A DNA stretch of 13,639 nucleotides from Candidatus Pelagibacter sp. (GCA_028224115.1 JAOIVP010000017.1:1-13639), one strand, 5' to 3'. Positions 7,290 through 13,639 are shown, counted from the first letter of the stretch. Numbers and translations: made by a program. The notes: generated from the sequence alone by a model not told the origin.

Positions 7290-7328
7290 GAGGTGATGGA
7301 GGGAGACTGAAGTCACCTCTTTCTATTT
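7290..7328 (+). terminator. Hairpin between convergent genes, likely terminator
   Basis: GAGGTGA (7290-7296) pairs with TCACCTC (7313-7319), a perfect 7-bp stem around a 16-base purine-rich loop. It is followed on the plus strand by TTTCTATTT. It lies 73 bases past the stop of the small secreted protein and just before the stop of the convergent HIT gene, where a terminator is expected. The U-tract is imperfect and the loop long. In the minus direction the stem is followed by only a weak ACTTAAATAATT. The rest of 7217-7289 shows no gene. Confidence 0.5.
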
Positions 7329-7724
7329 AAAAGCTATCCTAATTTTATTTACAACTTCTTTTAAAGCTTTAGCCGAAAATGGTTTACCTTTAACAACCCA
7401 AACTGACAAAGGCCAAGAATTATCTTTTTTGTATCTTGCAATAATATGAATATGTAATTGAGGAACTATGTTACCAACTTTTTCAACATTCAGTTTTGAA
7501 GTTTTAAATAATTTCTTCATTACTTTACTTGAAAAAACTATTTCTTTCATAAGAAGCATTTGATCTTTGGAATTAAGATCAGTTATATCATTAATATTTT
7601 TTCTCTTTGGAATTAACATGATCCATGGAAATTTGGAATTATCATGAAGTCTTACTGTGCATAGTTTTAAATCCAATAAATGATGTGATGATTTTAAAAA
7701 TTTCTTATGTAATTTAAATGACAT
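7323..7724 (-). CDS. HIT-domain nucleotide-binding hydrolase
   Basis: 133 residues, the length of a single histidine-triad domain. HIT proteins hydrolyse or transfer nucleotides from substrates such as nucleoside phosphoramidates or dinucleotides. The signature is VPQLHIHIIAR (87-97). The usual HxHxHxx appears as Q89-L-H91-I-H93-I-I, so the first histidine is Gln while the central nucleophile (H91) and last histidine (H93) are kept. A similar PQLHxHxxAR form occurs in a proteobacterial HIT subgroup, so this need not mean loss of activity. Early residues (FPWIMLIPKR, 32-41) fit the nucleotide-binding strand. The start lies two bases past the stop of the permease gene, so the two are surely co-transcribed. 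The substrate is unknown. Confidence 0.85.
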   Translation of the reverse strand: MSFKLHKKFLKSSHHLLDLKLCTVRLHDNSKFPWIMLIPKRKNINDITDLNSKDQMLLMKEIVFSSKVMKKLFKTSKLNVEKVGNIVPQLHIHIIARYKKDNSWPLSVWVVKGKPFSAKALKEVVNKIRIAFK

Positions 7725-7726
7725 AT

Positions 7727-8512
7727 TTATAATTTTATATATTCATAGAAAAATTTAATTGCTACGATTAGTAAGAAAATACCAAGAAGTTTACTAATTT
7801 TATTTTTATCAATTTTATGAACTGTTCGTGCACCAACCCTTGCCATAAAAGTTGTAATAGGAATAAAGATTAAAAAAGCTGGTACATTTAAAAATCCAAT
7901 ACTAAAAGGTAAATTTGTTTTTAAATAACTTCCTGAAATAAAAAAACCTGTAGCACCAAACAATGCAATTAAAAAACCAATTGCTGCTGCACTACCAATT
8001 GCTTTATTAATTGAATAACCAAAAAACTTAAGAATTGGTACATTCATGACAGCACCACCAATACCAGTTATAGCTGAAATAAATCCAACAATCGAACCAA
8101 GTATTATTTTTAAATATATTTTCATTTCAGATATTACATTTTGTTCTTTTTCTTTAATCAAAAGTAAATAAATTCCTAAAAGAAATATTACGATTGAAAA
8201 GAAAAGTACTAGAGATTTTGTTTTAAAAGTTGCAGCAAATATTGTTCCTAGAACAACTCCTACAACTACAAAAATACCATAGCTTTTAACTACATTAAAA
8301 TCGACTGCGTTAAATTTATGATGGGTTAAAACTGAAACTATTGATGTTGGAATTATTATTGCAAAAGAGGTTCCAACTGCTAAATGCATTATATATTGTT
8401 GATCAATTCCTAGAGATCCAAAAATATAATAAAGAAATGGAACTGTAATTAATCCGCCACCAATACCAAATAACCCAGCAACAAAACCAACAGGCACAGC
8501 CGTTAAAGCCAT
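7727..8512 (-). CDS. TauE/SafE family inner-membrane permease
   Basis: 261 residues, strongly hydrophobic, with about seven or eight membrane segments. It shows the internal repeat of this family (formerly DUF81): GFVAGLFGIGGGLITVP (9-25) and GFISAITGIGGAVMNVP (143-159), each a glycine-rich helix break ending in a Pro. Members have been linked to export of sulfite, sulfoacetate or other small organic anions; the substrate here cannot be inferred. The ATG at 8512 has no ribosome site and begins almost inside the first helix. The frame stays open upstream (residues ...EYSYFILL precede the ATG) but offers no ATG, GTG or TTG, so I keep the ATG while noting that the first helix looks short. It lies 40 bases after dusA and 2 bases before the HIT gene. 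Confidence 0.87.
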   Translation of the reverse strand: MALTAVPVGFVAGLFGIGGGLITVPFLYYIFGSLGIDQQYIMHLAVGTSFAIIIPTSIVSVLTHHKFNAVDFNVVKSYGIFVVVGVVLGTIFAATFKTKSLVLFFSIVIFLLGIYLLLIKEKEQNVISEMKIYLKIILGSIVGFISAITGIGGAVMNVPILKFFGYSINKAIGSAAAIGFLIALFGATGFFISGSYLKTNLPFSIGFLNVPAFLIFIPITTFMARVGARTVHKIDKNKISKLLGIFLLIVAIKFFYEYIKL

Positions 8513-8552
8513 TAATAAAATAAAATAACTATATTCGTTAGCTAGAATTGAA

Positions 8553-9545
8553 TTAAGCAGATTGCCCTACACTTGTATCAATATTATTGTACTTAATCTT
8601 ATCCATAATGTGATCTATTTTCTTAACATCGGCATCTCTTACACACATATTTTCACTTAAATATCTTTTCCAATAACTTGCACCTGTTTGTCCATGAAAC
8701 AAGCCTATAGTATGTCTCATTATTTGATTTAATCTCGTACCTTTTTTAAGTTCATCTTTTACGTAAGGAATTAGTTGTTCGATAACATCTTGCCTACTTG
8801 GAACTTCTTCTGTTCCAAAAATTTCTTTTTCAATTTCTGCTAACATATAAGGTGTATGATAAGCAGCTCTTCCAATCATTACTCCATCTGTTTTTTGAAG
8901 ATGAGGTTTTATTTGATCAACAGCAGTTATTCCACCATTTATAATTACTTCTTCATTTGGAAAATCTTCTTTTAATTTATAAACGTACTCATATTTTAAA
9001 GGAGGAATATTTAGATTTTGTTTAGGAGTAAACTTTCCTAACATTGCCTTTCTAGCATGGATGATAAATGTCTTAACTCCAGTTGATTTTAATGTTGAAA
9101 TAAAATTATGAAGATTTTCATAATCTTCAACATTGTCATACCCAATTCTAGTTTTTATAGTTACGGGTAAGTTTGTTGAAGCCTGCATTTTGCTTAAACA
9201 ATCTGCAACCAAATTAGGCTCTTTCATTAAACAAGCACCAAATTTACTTTTTTCAACTTTTCTACTTGGGCAACCTAAATTTAAATTAATTTCATCATAA
9301 CCAAAATCTTCACCTAATTTTGAAGCTTCGGCTAAAAGTTTTGGAGAGGATCCACCTAATTGAAGAGCTACAGGTTTTTCGTTAATATTAAATTCTAGTA
9401 ATCTTTTTTTATCACCTCTATTAATTGCTTCATCAACAACCATCTCTGTATAAAGAAGTGTATTCTTTGAAATCAATCTTAAGAAGTAACGCTCATGACG
9501 ATCTGTGCAATCCATCATAGGAGCAACTGATACTTTCCTATTCAT
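8553..9545 (-). CDS. dusA: tRNA-dihydrouridine synthase A (DusA)
   Basis: 330 residues, the same length as E. coli DusA as I recall it. DusA is an FMN enzyme that uses NADPH to reduce uridines in the tRNA D-loop (U20/U20a in E. coli). Signatures in order: VAPMMDCTDRHERYFLR (7-23), the DusA-typical NTLLYTEMV (28-36), ALQLGGS (60-66), DEINLNLGCPS (84-94) with catalytic C92, FGACLM (102-107), VKTRIG-type TIKTRIGYD (129-137), FIIHARKA (160-167) and INGGI (202-206). TDRH and HARKA favour DusA over DusB and DusC. It sits 22 bases after rpoZ on the same strand. No defect is visible. Confidence 0.96.
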   Translation of the reverse strand: MNRKVSVAPMMDCTDRHERYFLRLISKNTLLYTEMVVDEAINRGDKKRLLEFNINEKPVALQLGGSSPKLLAEASKLGEDFGYDEINLNLGCPSRKVEKSKFGACLMKEPNLVADCLSKMQASTNLPVTIKTRIGYDNVEDYENLHNFISTLKSTGVKTFIIHARKAMLGKFTPKQNLNIPPLKYEYVYKLKEDFPNEEVIINGGITAVDQIKPHLQKTDGVMIGRAAYHTPYMLAEIEKEIFGTEEVPSRQDVIEQLIPYVKDELKKGTRLNQIMRHTIGLFHGQTGASYWKRYLSENMCVRDADVKKIDHIMDKIKYNNIDTSVGQSA

Positions 9546-9567
9546 TGTTTAACTTTATATTATTTTA

Positions 9568-10104
9568 CTATGAGTTTGAAGCTTCTGAATCTTCTGTAAT
9601 TGCTTCTGCTTCTTGATTTTCTTGTTCTGATACTTCATCTAAAGAAACTTCACCTTGTTCGTTCATCGTTTCTTCTCCAGCTGACACATCTACATCTGGT
9701 TTAGCTGTTTCAGATAATTCTGCTAGATCTTCTTGAGATACTTGAATTTTTTCTGGAGTTTTTCTTGCTCTCTTAGATGGTAGAATTGGTGTACCACTTT
9801 TTGAAATTTCACCTTTGTACATATTTTCAAAATCATCACCAATTTCTTCATCATCTTCAGTGCCATCATCTACTTGCTCAACATGTTTTCTAAGTTTGTA
9901 AACAGCACTTTCAGTTAAATCTGAAACTTTAATTTTTTCTTCTGCGATTTCCCTTAAAGAAATAACTGTATTTTTATCGTTATCTCTATCTAATGTTGGT
10001 TCAATTCCTGAATTTAATTGAGTAGCTCTTTCTTTAGCAACAAGTACTAATTCATAAGGGCTCTCTACTTTATCGATACAGTCTTCTACGGTAACTCTTG
10101 CCAT
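9568..10104 (-). CDS. rpoZ: RNA polymerase omega subunit with long acidic C-terminal tail
   Basis: 178 residues. The first 60 or so are clear omega: MARVTVEDCIDKV (1-13), YELVLVAKERATQL (17-30) and DKNTVISLREIAEE (43-56), the conserved helices that latch onto the beta-prime subunit and help RNA polymerase assemble. Beyond about residue 78 the protein is low-complexity and strongly acidic (VDDGTEDDEEIGDDFE, 78-93), interrupted by one basic patch (SKRARKTPEK, 110-119) and ending in Glu/Ser/Asp-rich sequence to 178. E. coli omega has 91 residues and many alphaproteobacterial ones are somewhat longer; this is roughly twice E. coli length and the tail is probably disordered. The codon use of the tail looks like that of its neighbours, so I see no sign of a fused foreign piece. 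It is followed by dusA 22 bases downstream. Confidence 0.92.
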   Translation of the reverse strand: MARVTVEDCIDKVESPYELVLVAKERATQLNSGIEPTLDRDNDKNTVISLREIAEEKIKVSDLTESAVYKLRKHVEQVDDGTEDDEEIGDDFENMYKGEISKSGTPILPSKRARKTPEKIQVSQEDLAELSETAKPDVDVSAGEETMNEQGEVSLDEVSEQENQEAEAITEDSEASNS

Positions 10105-10113
10105 GGGCGATTA

Positions 10114-10140
10114 TTTATACCTCGAACCTTAAAAATGCAA
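10114..10140 (-). promoter_or_regulatory. Candidate near-leaderless promoter for rpoZ
   Basis: On the minus strand TTGCAT (10135-10140) and TATAAA (10114-10119) precede the rpoZ ATG at 10104, with a 15-base spacer, short for sigma-70. If TATAAA is the -10, transcription would start only a few bases before the ATG, leaving no room for a ribosome site. The 43-base gap after the MFS stop (10105-10147) is the only space for such a promoter. Tentative. Confidence 0.3.
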
Positions 10141-10147
10141 GGATTTT

Positions 10148-11353
10148 CTAAATTATTACTGGATTAAGCTTTTTTCTAACCATGAAAAGAAGAATTAAAG
10201 AAATGAATATATAAGTGCCTGATACAATAGCAATATCCCCAACAGTAAAACCAATATCAATCAAATATCCAAATAAAGCAGTTCCAAAGGCAGTAGCAAA
10301 TACCATTAATGCTGTCGTTAAGGCTTTGATGGATCCAAGATACTTAACTCCATATAATTCAGCCCAAGTTGAAGATCCCAATATGTTGGCAAAACCATTA
10401 GATATTCCAACTAATCCTAAAAATAAAAATGCTGTAATTGGTGTATCAAATAAGAATAAGACAATTACAGATAATAGAAGTGGAATATTCATATAAATTA
10501 GTAATTTTCTGCTAGTAAATTTATCAATTAGAAATCCTGATAAAAATAAAGTTAAAACAGAAAAAATTGAATAAGACATAAATGATTGAGCAATAACATA
10601 TGGACCCCATCCTTTTGAAGTTTGCACAAAAGATTGAAAAACAGCAAAGCCAGTGAAAATCCATGGCATAGCCAACATGTTAGAGCTAATTATATAAAAT
10701 CTATAATCTTTTAATACATCTCGCCTCCTCCACTGTTTTATTTCAACATGTTTAATGTTTTCATCATTTGCTTCTCTTGAGTCTAAGTTTAAATTTTTAA
10801 TTAATAAAAATGATACAATTGGTAAAATAATTAAAACTGAAATAGAAAAAATAAGCCAAAGATTCTGCCAATCTATAACTGTTAATAAATAAACCATTAA
10901 AACAGGCATAATAAATTCTGCAGAGGAAAGTCCGAACCAACTTATACTTAAAGCTCTTCCTCTTGTTTTAGTAAAATATCTTGAGATAGTGGTTGATGCT
11001 GTATGAGACATCATTCCTTGACCTGAAAATCTCATTAAAAAGATTGCAATAAATAATAAAAAAACTGAAGTTACTCTTGAAAAGAAAAAACATGCAAAAG
11101 ATAAAAGAATAGTTACAAAAAAAGCGAATTTAAAAATATTTACATCATCTATTTTTTTTCCAACCCAAATTAATAGAAGGCTACTACATAAAGTTGCTGA
11201 GGCATAAATTGAGCCAAATTGTCCATGGGTAATAGATAGTGCCTCTCTAATACTAGAATTAAATAGACCTAAAAAATAACTCTGTCCAAAGCTAGAAAAA
11301 AATGTAAAAATAAATCCAAATAGAATTACTTTAAACTTCAAACTACTAAACAT
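10148..11353 (-). CDS. Major facilitator superfamily transporter, substrate unknown
   Basis: 401 residues with about 12 hydrophobic segments and a polar central loop (near 192-218, containing WRRRDVLKDYRF) separating the two six-helix halves, the normal MFS plan. A degenerate motif A follows helix 2 (GKKIDD, 65-70) and is mirrored in the second half by SGFLIDKFTSRKLL. The N-terminal SFGQSYFLGLFNSSIRE (21-37) and ITHGQFGSIYASATL (41-55) resemble the group of MFS proteins often labelled monocarboxylate or oxalate/formate-like, a weak hint of a small organic acid substrate. It starts 14 bases from the divergent dehydrogenase gene and has no ribosome site; a minus-strand CATAAT at 11365-11370 could be a -10 for a very short leader. 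rpoZ follows 43 bases downstream. Confidence 0.85.
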   Translation of the reverse strand: MFSSLKFKVILFGFIFTFFSSFGQSYFLGLFNSSIREALSITHGQFGSIYASATLCSSLLLIWVGKKIDDVNIFKFAFFVTILLSFACFFFSRVTSVFLLFIAIFLMRFSGQGMMSHTASTTISRYFTKTRGRALSISWFGLSSAEFIMPVLMVYLLTVIDWQNLWLIFSISVLIILPIVSFLLIKNLNLDSREANDENIKHVEIKQWRRRDVLKDYRFYIISSNMLAMPWIFTGFAVFQSFVQTSKGWGPYVIAQSFMSYSIFSVLTLFLSGFLIDKFTSRKLLIYMNIPLLLSVIVLFLFDTPITAFLFLGLVGISNGFANILGSSTWAELYGVKYLGSIKALTTALMVFATAFGTALFGYLIDIGFTVGDIAIVSGTYIFISLILLFMVRKKLNPVII

Positions 11354-11367
11354 GGGAAATAAAAATT
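11354..11367. promoter_or_regulatory. 14-base divergent gap between MFS and dehydrogenase starts
   Basis: Only 14 bases separate the two start codons. Any -10/-35 elements for either gene must lie partly in the other gene's coding sequence. The minus-strand -10 candidate CATAAT (11365-11370) includes the start codon of the plus-strand gene. GGGA (11354-11357), ten bases before the plus-strand ATG, is a weak ribosome site. This layout makes coordinated or mutually exclusive expression likely. Confidence 0.4.
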
Positions 11368-12243
11368 ATGTCTTTTAATGTCGCTTTCATAGGTCTTGGT
11401 GTCATGGGTTATCCAATGGCAGGTTATATATCAAAAGCTGGTCACAATGTAACTGTTTATAACAGAACAGGTGCTAAAGCTGATAAGTGGATTGCTGAAT
11501 ATAAAGGGGCAAAAGCTGATACACCTGCAAGAGCTGCTGAAGGTGCTGACTTTATTTTTACCTGTGTTGGTAATGACGACAATTTAAGAGAAGTATCACT
11601 TGGAGAAAATGGATTGTTTAAAACAGCTAAAGAAGGCTGTGTTTATATTGATAACTCAACTGTATCAGCTGAAATTTCTAGAGAGCTATATAAAGCTGCA
11701 AAAGATAAAAGTTTTGATTTTTTAGATGCACCTATTTCAGGTGGTCAAGCAGGTGCTGAAGGTGGAATACTAACTGTAATGGTTGGTGGTGATGAAGAAG
11801 TGTTTAAAAAAGCTGAACCAGTTATTGATTGCTATAGCAGAAAAGTAAAATTAATTGGTACCACAGGAAGTGGTCAATTAACAAAGATGATGAACCAAAT
11901 GTGTATAGCTGGAGCTGTGCAAGGTTTATCAGAGGCTATTAACTTTGGAATTAATGCGGGTCTTGATATGGATAAAGTTATGGAAACTATATCAAAGGGT
12001 GCCGCTCAATCTTGGCAGATGGAAAACAGATACCGAACTATGACTGATGATAAGTTTGATTATGGTTTTGCAGTAGACTGGATGAGAAAAGATTTAGCAA
12101 TTGTAATCGAAGAAGCTAAAAAAAATGGTTCCCCAGTTCCAATCACTGAACTTATAGATGGCTACTATGCTAAGGTTCAAGAAATGGGTGGAAACCGATG
12201 GGATAGCTCAAGTTTAATTGCTCTTTTAAAAAAGAAGAAATAA
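11368..12243 (+). CDS. NAD(P)-dependent beta-hydroxyacid dehydrogenase (3-hydroxyisobutyrate dehydrogenase family)
   Basis: 291 residues, the family's usual length. Members oxidise or reduce short beta-hydroxyacids or semialdehydes such as 3-hydroxyisobutyrate, tartronate semialdehyde, glyoxylate or succinate semialdehyde. Motifs: the Rossmann loop FIGLGVMGYPMAG (7-19), YNRT (31-34) after strand 2 (an Asn-Arg end that suggests NADPH use), the substrate loop DAPISGGQAGAEGG (120-133), the catalytic lysine K173 with N176 in GSGQLTKMMNQ (167-177), and WMRKDL (238-243) near the cofactor. The start gives MSFNVAFIGLG, ideal for this fold. It heads a plus-strand run with the PNPOx-like gene (5-base gap) and slyX. 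Which hydroxyacid it uses cannot be decided; glyoxylate/semialdehyde reductase and 3-hydroxyisobutyrate dehydrogenase are both open. Confidence 0.88.
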   Translation: MSFNVAFIGLGVMGYPMAGYISKAGHNVTVYNRTGAKADKWIAEYKGAKADTPARAAEGADFIFTCVGNDDNLREVSLGENGLFKTAKEGCVYIDNSTVSAEISRELYKAAKDKSFDFLDAPISGGQAGAEGGILTVMVGGDEEVFKKAEPVIDCYSRKVKLIGTTGSGQLTKMMNQMCIAGAVQGLSEAINFGINAGLDMDKVMETISKGAAQSWQMENRYRTMTDDKFDYGFAVDWMRKDLAIVIEEAKKNGSPVPITELIDGYYAKVQEMGGNRWDSSSLIALLKKKK

Positions 12244-12248
12244 TATTT

Positions 12249-12854
12249 GTGACTGACACAGTTCCTTATTACGAGGACTTTAATGAGATCAAAAAGAAAA
12301 TTTGGTCTATGTTAACTAATGCAGTTAAAGATAGAGGCTCACCTTTTAGAATACCCGTATTCATTTGTGGAAACCAATCTGACTTTGATGGAAGGATAGT
12401 TGTTCTTAGAAAAGCGGATGAAGCTAATAATTTAGTTCAATACCATAGTGATATCAGATCAGATAAAATTGCTAAATTAAAAGCTAACAAAAACGCTGCA
12501 ATGTTATTTTATGATAAAGAAGAAAAGATCCAAGTTAGACTAAAAGTAGAATGCACTGTTAATCATGAAAATGAAGTTACAAAAGAGTCTTGGTCTAAAA
12601 CTCAACATATATCTAGAAAATGTTACTTAGTTGAAAATGGACCTGGAACTGAAAGTGACATTCCAACTTCAGGATTAAAACCAGAGCTTGATAACTTTGA
12701 TTATACAAAAGAGCAAAGTGAAGAAGGATATAAAAACTTTACTGTTATTCAGTGTAAAATAAAATCTATTGAATGGCTTTATTTAGCAGCCAAAGGTCAT
12801 AGAAGAGCTAGATTTGATTTAGAAAATAATAAAGATCACTGGTTAGTTCCTTAA
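12249..12854 (+). CDS. PNPOx-like FMN-binding protein (pyridoxamine 5'-phosphate oxidase family)
   Basis: 201 residues. The split-barrel flavin fold is suggested by GRIVVLRKAD (48-57), YHSDIRSDKIAKL (65-77), a hydrophobic strand NAAMLFYD (82-89), QVRLKVEC (95-102) and the C-terminal WLYLAAKGHRRARFD (176-190), which resembles the RxxR-type end of pyridox(am)ine phosphate oxidase relatives. It is related to, but not clearly the same as, true PdxH, whose C-terminal motif RL.P has a different form; a role in vitamin B6 metabolism is therefore not shown. The start is GTG at 12249, since the next in-frame ATG (residue 21) would remove an N-terminal helix. No ribosome site is clear. It lies 5 bases after the dehydrogenase and 5 before slyX, so all three are probably one transcript. 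Confidence 0.8.
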   Translation: MTDTVPYYEDFNEIKKKIWSMLTNAVKDRGSPFRIPVFICGNQSDFDGRIVVLRKADEANNLVQYHSDIRSDKIAKLKANKNAAMLFYDKEEKIQVRLKVECTVNHENEVTKESWSKTQHISRKCYLVENGPGTESDIPTSGLKPELDNFDYTKEQSEEGYKNFTVIQCKIKSIEWLYLAAKGHRRARFDLENNKDHWLVP

Positions 12855-12859
12855 TTATC

Positions 12860-13066
12860 ATGGAAAATTTAGATAAAAAATTAGAAGAACAAATTACATT
12901 CCTTCAGCAGGAGATTTCACAATTGAGTAGTGAGCTGTACTCACAACAAAAAGAAATTAAAGATCTAAAAAAGCAAATTATAAATCTTATTAATAGAATT
13001 GAGGAAATAGATAGTGAGAATGTTCAAAGCCTTATAAGTGAGGATAAAAAGCCACCTCATTATTAA
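12860..13066 (+). CDS. slyX: SlyX family small coiled-coil protein
   Basis: 68 residues. Almost the whole length is a coiled coil with heptad-like hydrophobic spacing (LEEQITFLQQEISQLSSEL, 8-26; IKDLKKQIINLINRIEEI, 33-50). It ends in KPPHY, the conserved PPHY terminus of SlyX; E. coli SlyX is about 72 residues. SlyX is widespread in proteobacteria; it was named from a neighbouring lysis-suppressor locus and its molecular role is unknown. The start ATG is 5 bases after the PNPOx-like stop. Its last dozen codons also encode a terminator hairpin, so this is the end of the operon. Confidence 0.9.
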   Translation: MENLDKKLEEQITFLQQEISQLSSELYSQQKEIKDLKKQIINLINRIEEIDSENVQSLISEDKKPPHY

Positions 13067-13074
13067 GGTTTTTT
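13030..13074 (+). terminator. Rho-independent terminator overlapping the end of slyX
   Basis: CCTTATAAGTGAGG (13030-13043) pairs with CCTCATTATTAAGG (13055-13068) in a 14-position stem with two mismatches and one G-U pair, an 11-base loop, then TTTTTT (13069-13074). The slyX stop (13064-13066) lies inside the right arm, so coding sequence doubles as terminator. In the minus direction the stem is followed by CTTTGAAC, with no U-run, so it should act mainly for the plus strand. Confidence 0.82.
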
Positions 13075-13078
13075 ATAT

Positions 13079-13639
13079 TTACATGCTATCAATTAATCTT
13101 TGATTTTTACAACGATCAATACCATCTTTTGTAGAAAACAATTTTTTATGAGTAAATTTTCCAACATTTTTTTTACAAAATACTTCATAAGGGTCCCAAG
13201 GATTTTTTGATGTTGGTGTAAGAAATATAGAGTCTGCTAAATCAGGGCAGCCTTCAATGCCATGTTTGTAATAAGTATCATTTTTACTATCTATTTTTGT
13301 TGTAACATCACCTGACCCTAAAACATCAGAGCCTTTAACGTGTGCTCCTCTATAAGTTCTTTTTCCACAATCATAAGCTGCTCCTTGTGTGTGAAATAAT
13401 TCATGTAAAATTACAATTTCCATGCCTTTAGATCCATATGATTTGATTGCAGGTCCGTATAAGATTGTGAATAATGGACCACCTTCACCCCCATCACTAT
13501 TTCCATGCTTACTATTAAATCCAGAAATAATTGCATATACTTTTTTAGGATTATTAAATCCTTGTTTAAATAATTCTTTGTAAATTAGACCATTAGGGTG
13601 GTCTGGTTCATCAATTTGTTTCCTAGTTAAATTTAATCT
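13079..13639 (-). CDS. C-terminal part of a predicted zinc metalloprotease (HExxH), cut by window edge
   Basis: The minus-strand frame is open from the window edge at 13639 to the stop at 13079, giving 186 residues; the internal Met at 13423 is not the start because sequence upstream is in frame and protein-like (GGEGGPLFTILYGPAIK). The key motif is ILHELFHTQGAAYDCG, an HExxH zinc-binding site (HELFH at 13405-13391) followed by GA, as in several secreted zincins. It is one residue off a strict metzincin HExxHxxGxxH/D, since Tyr stands at the third-ligand place with Asp next. A later RGAHVKGSDVLG could supply the third ligand, as a GHV..D..D(L/I)M-type stretch does in some secreted proteases. 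Several cysteines (YDCG, GCPD, FCKK, RCKN) suggest disulfides and export, but any signal peptide lies outside the window. Family and substrate are not known to me. Confidence 0.68.
   Translation of the reverse strand, partial: RLNLTRKQIDEPDHPNGLIYKELFKQGFNNPKKVYAIISGFNSKHGNSDGGEGGPLFTILYGPAIKSYGSKGMEIVILHELFHTQGAAYDCGKRTYRGAHVKGSDVLGSGDVTTKIDSKNDTYYKHGIEGCPDLADSIFLTPTSKNPWDPYEVFCKKNVGKFTHKKLFSTKDGIDRCKNQRLIDSM

Noticed and set aside
7119..7310. 63-codon plus-strand frame overlapping the small secreted protein
   Set aside because: It is out of frame with a gene that has a clear signal peptide, and its tail runs into the hairpin.
10215..10496. 93-codon plus-strand frame inside the MFS gene
   Set aside because: It is antisense to well-formed membrane helices and has no start signal; a typical shadow.
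1..13639. Mobile elements, CRISPR arrays, tRNA or rRNA genes, toxin-antitoxin or defence systems
   Set aside because: I found no direct-repeat arrays, transposase or integrase motifs, tRNA cloverleaf or rRNA sequence. Gene content is core metabolism and housekeeping throughout.

Overview
The window is strongly AT-rich, gene-dense DNA with very short or overlapping gene junctions. The proteins are lysine-, asparagine- and isoleucine-rich versions of ordinary proteobacterial families. Gene content and style (a streamlined genome, alphaproteobacterial-type omega, methylcitrate genes, class I NrdAB) best fit a free-living marine alphaproteobacterium of the SAR11/Pelagibacterales type or a close low-GC relative. 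This placement is by recognition, not by a tree. I see no insertion sequence, integrase, tRNA, rRNA, CRISPR array or clear sign of transfer.

Layout: (1) 1-2207, plus strand: the tail of a PrpD-like gene, then prpB and prpC, each overlapping the gene before it by one base. This is a methylcitrate (propionyl-CoA) module. (2) 2209-5333, minus strand: nrdA, nrdB and a 57-residue predicted lipoprotein, converging on prpC with one base between stop codons. (3) 5334-5490: a divergent regulatory gap with two NrdR-box-like sites and a promoter candidate for the next gene. (4) 5491-7216, plus: a phosphomannomutase/phosphoglucomutase and an overlapping small secreted cysteine protein, then a hairpin. 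(5) 7323-11353, minus: an MFS transporter, rpoZ with a long acidic tail, dusA, a TauE/SafE permease and a HIT protein, listed in transcription order. (6) 11368-13066, plus: a 3-hydroxyisobutyrate-dehydrogenase-family enzyme, an FMN-binding PNPOx-like protein and slyX, ending in a terminator built into the 3' end of slyX. (7) 13079-13639, minus: the C-terminal part of a predicted zinc metalloprotease, cut by the window edge.

How they work together: PrpC joins propionyl-CoA to oxaloacetate, the PrpD-type enzyme dehydrates methylcitrate, and PrpB cleaves methylisocitrate to pyruvate and succinate. NrdAB makes deoxynucleotides, and its upstream sites suggest control by NrdR. The minus-strand run 11353-7323 mixes transport, transcription and tRNA modification, as is usual in compact genomes. 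The MFS transporter and the dehydrogenase are divergent with only 14 bases between start codons, so their control regions must overlap the genes.

Most of the window is housekeeping and I see no convincing undescribed defence or mobile system. The items most worth a second look are the small lipoprotein gene after nrdB, the extended acidic tail of omega, the ATP-cone-less NrdA with its candidate NrdR sites, the terminator inside slyX and the truncated HExxH protein.
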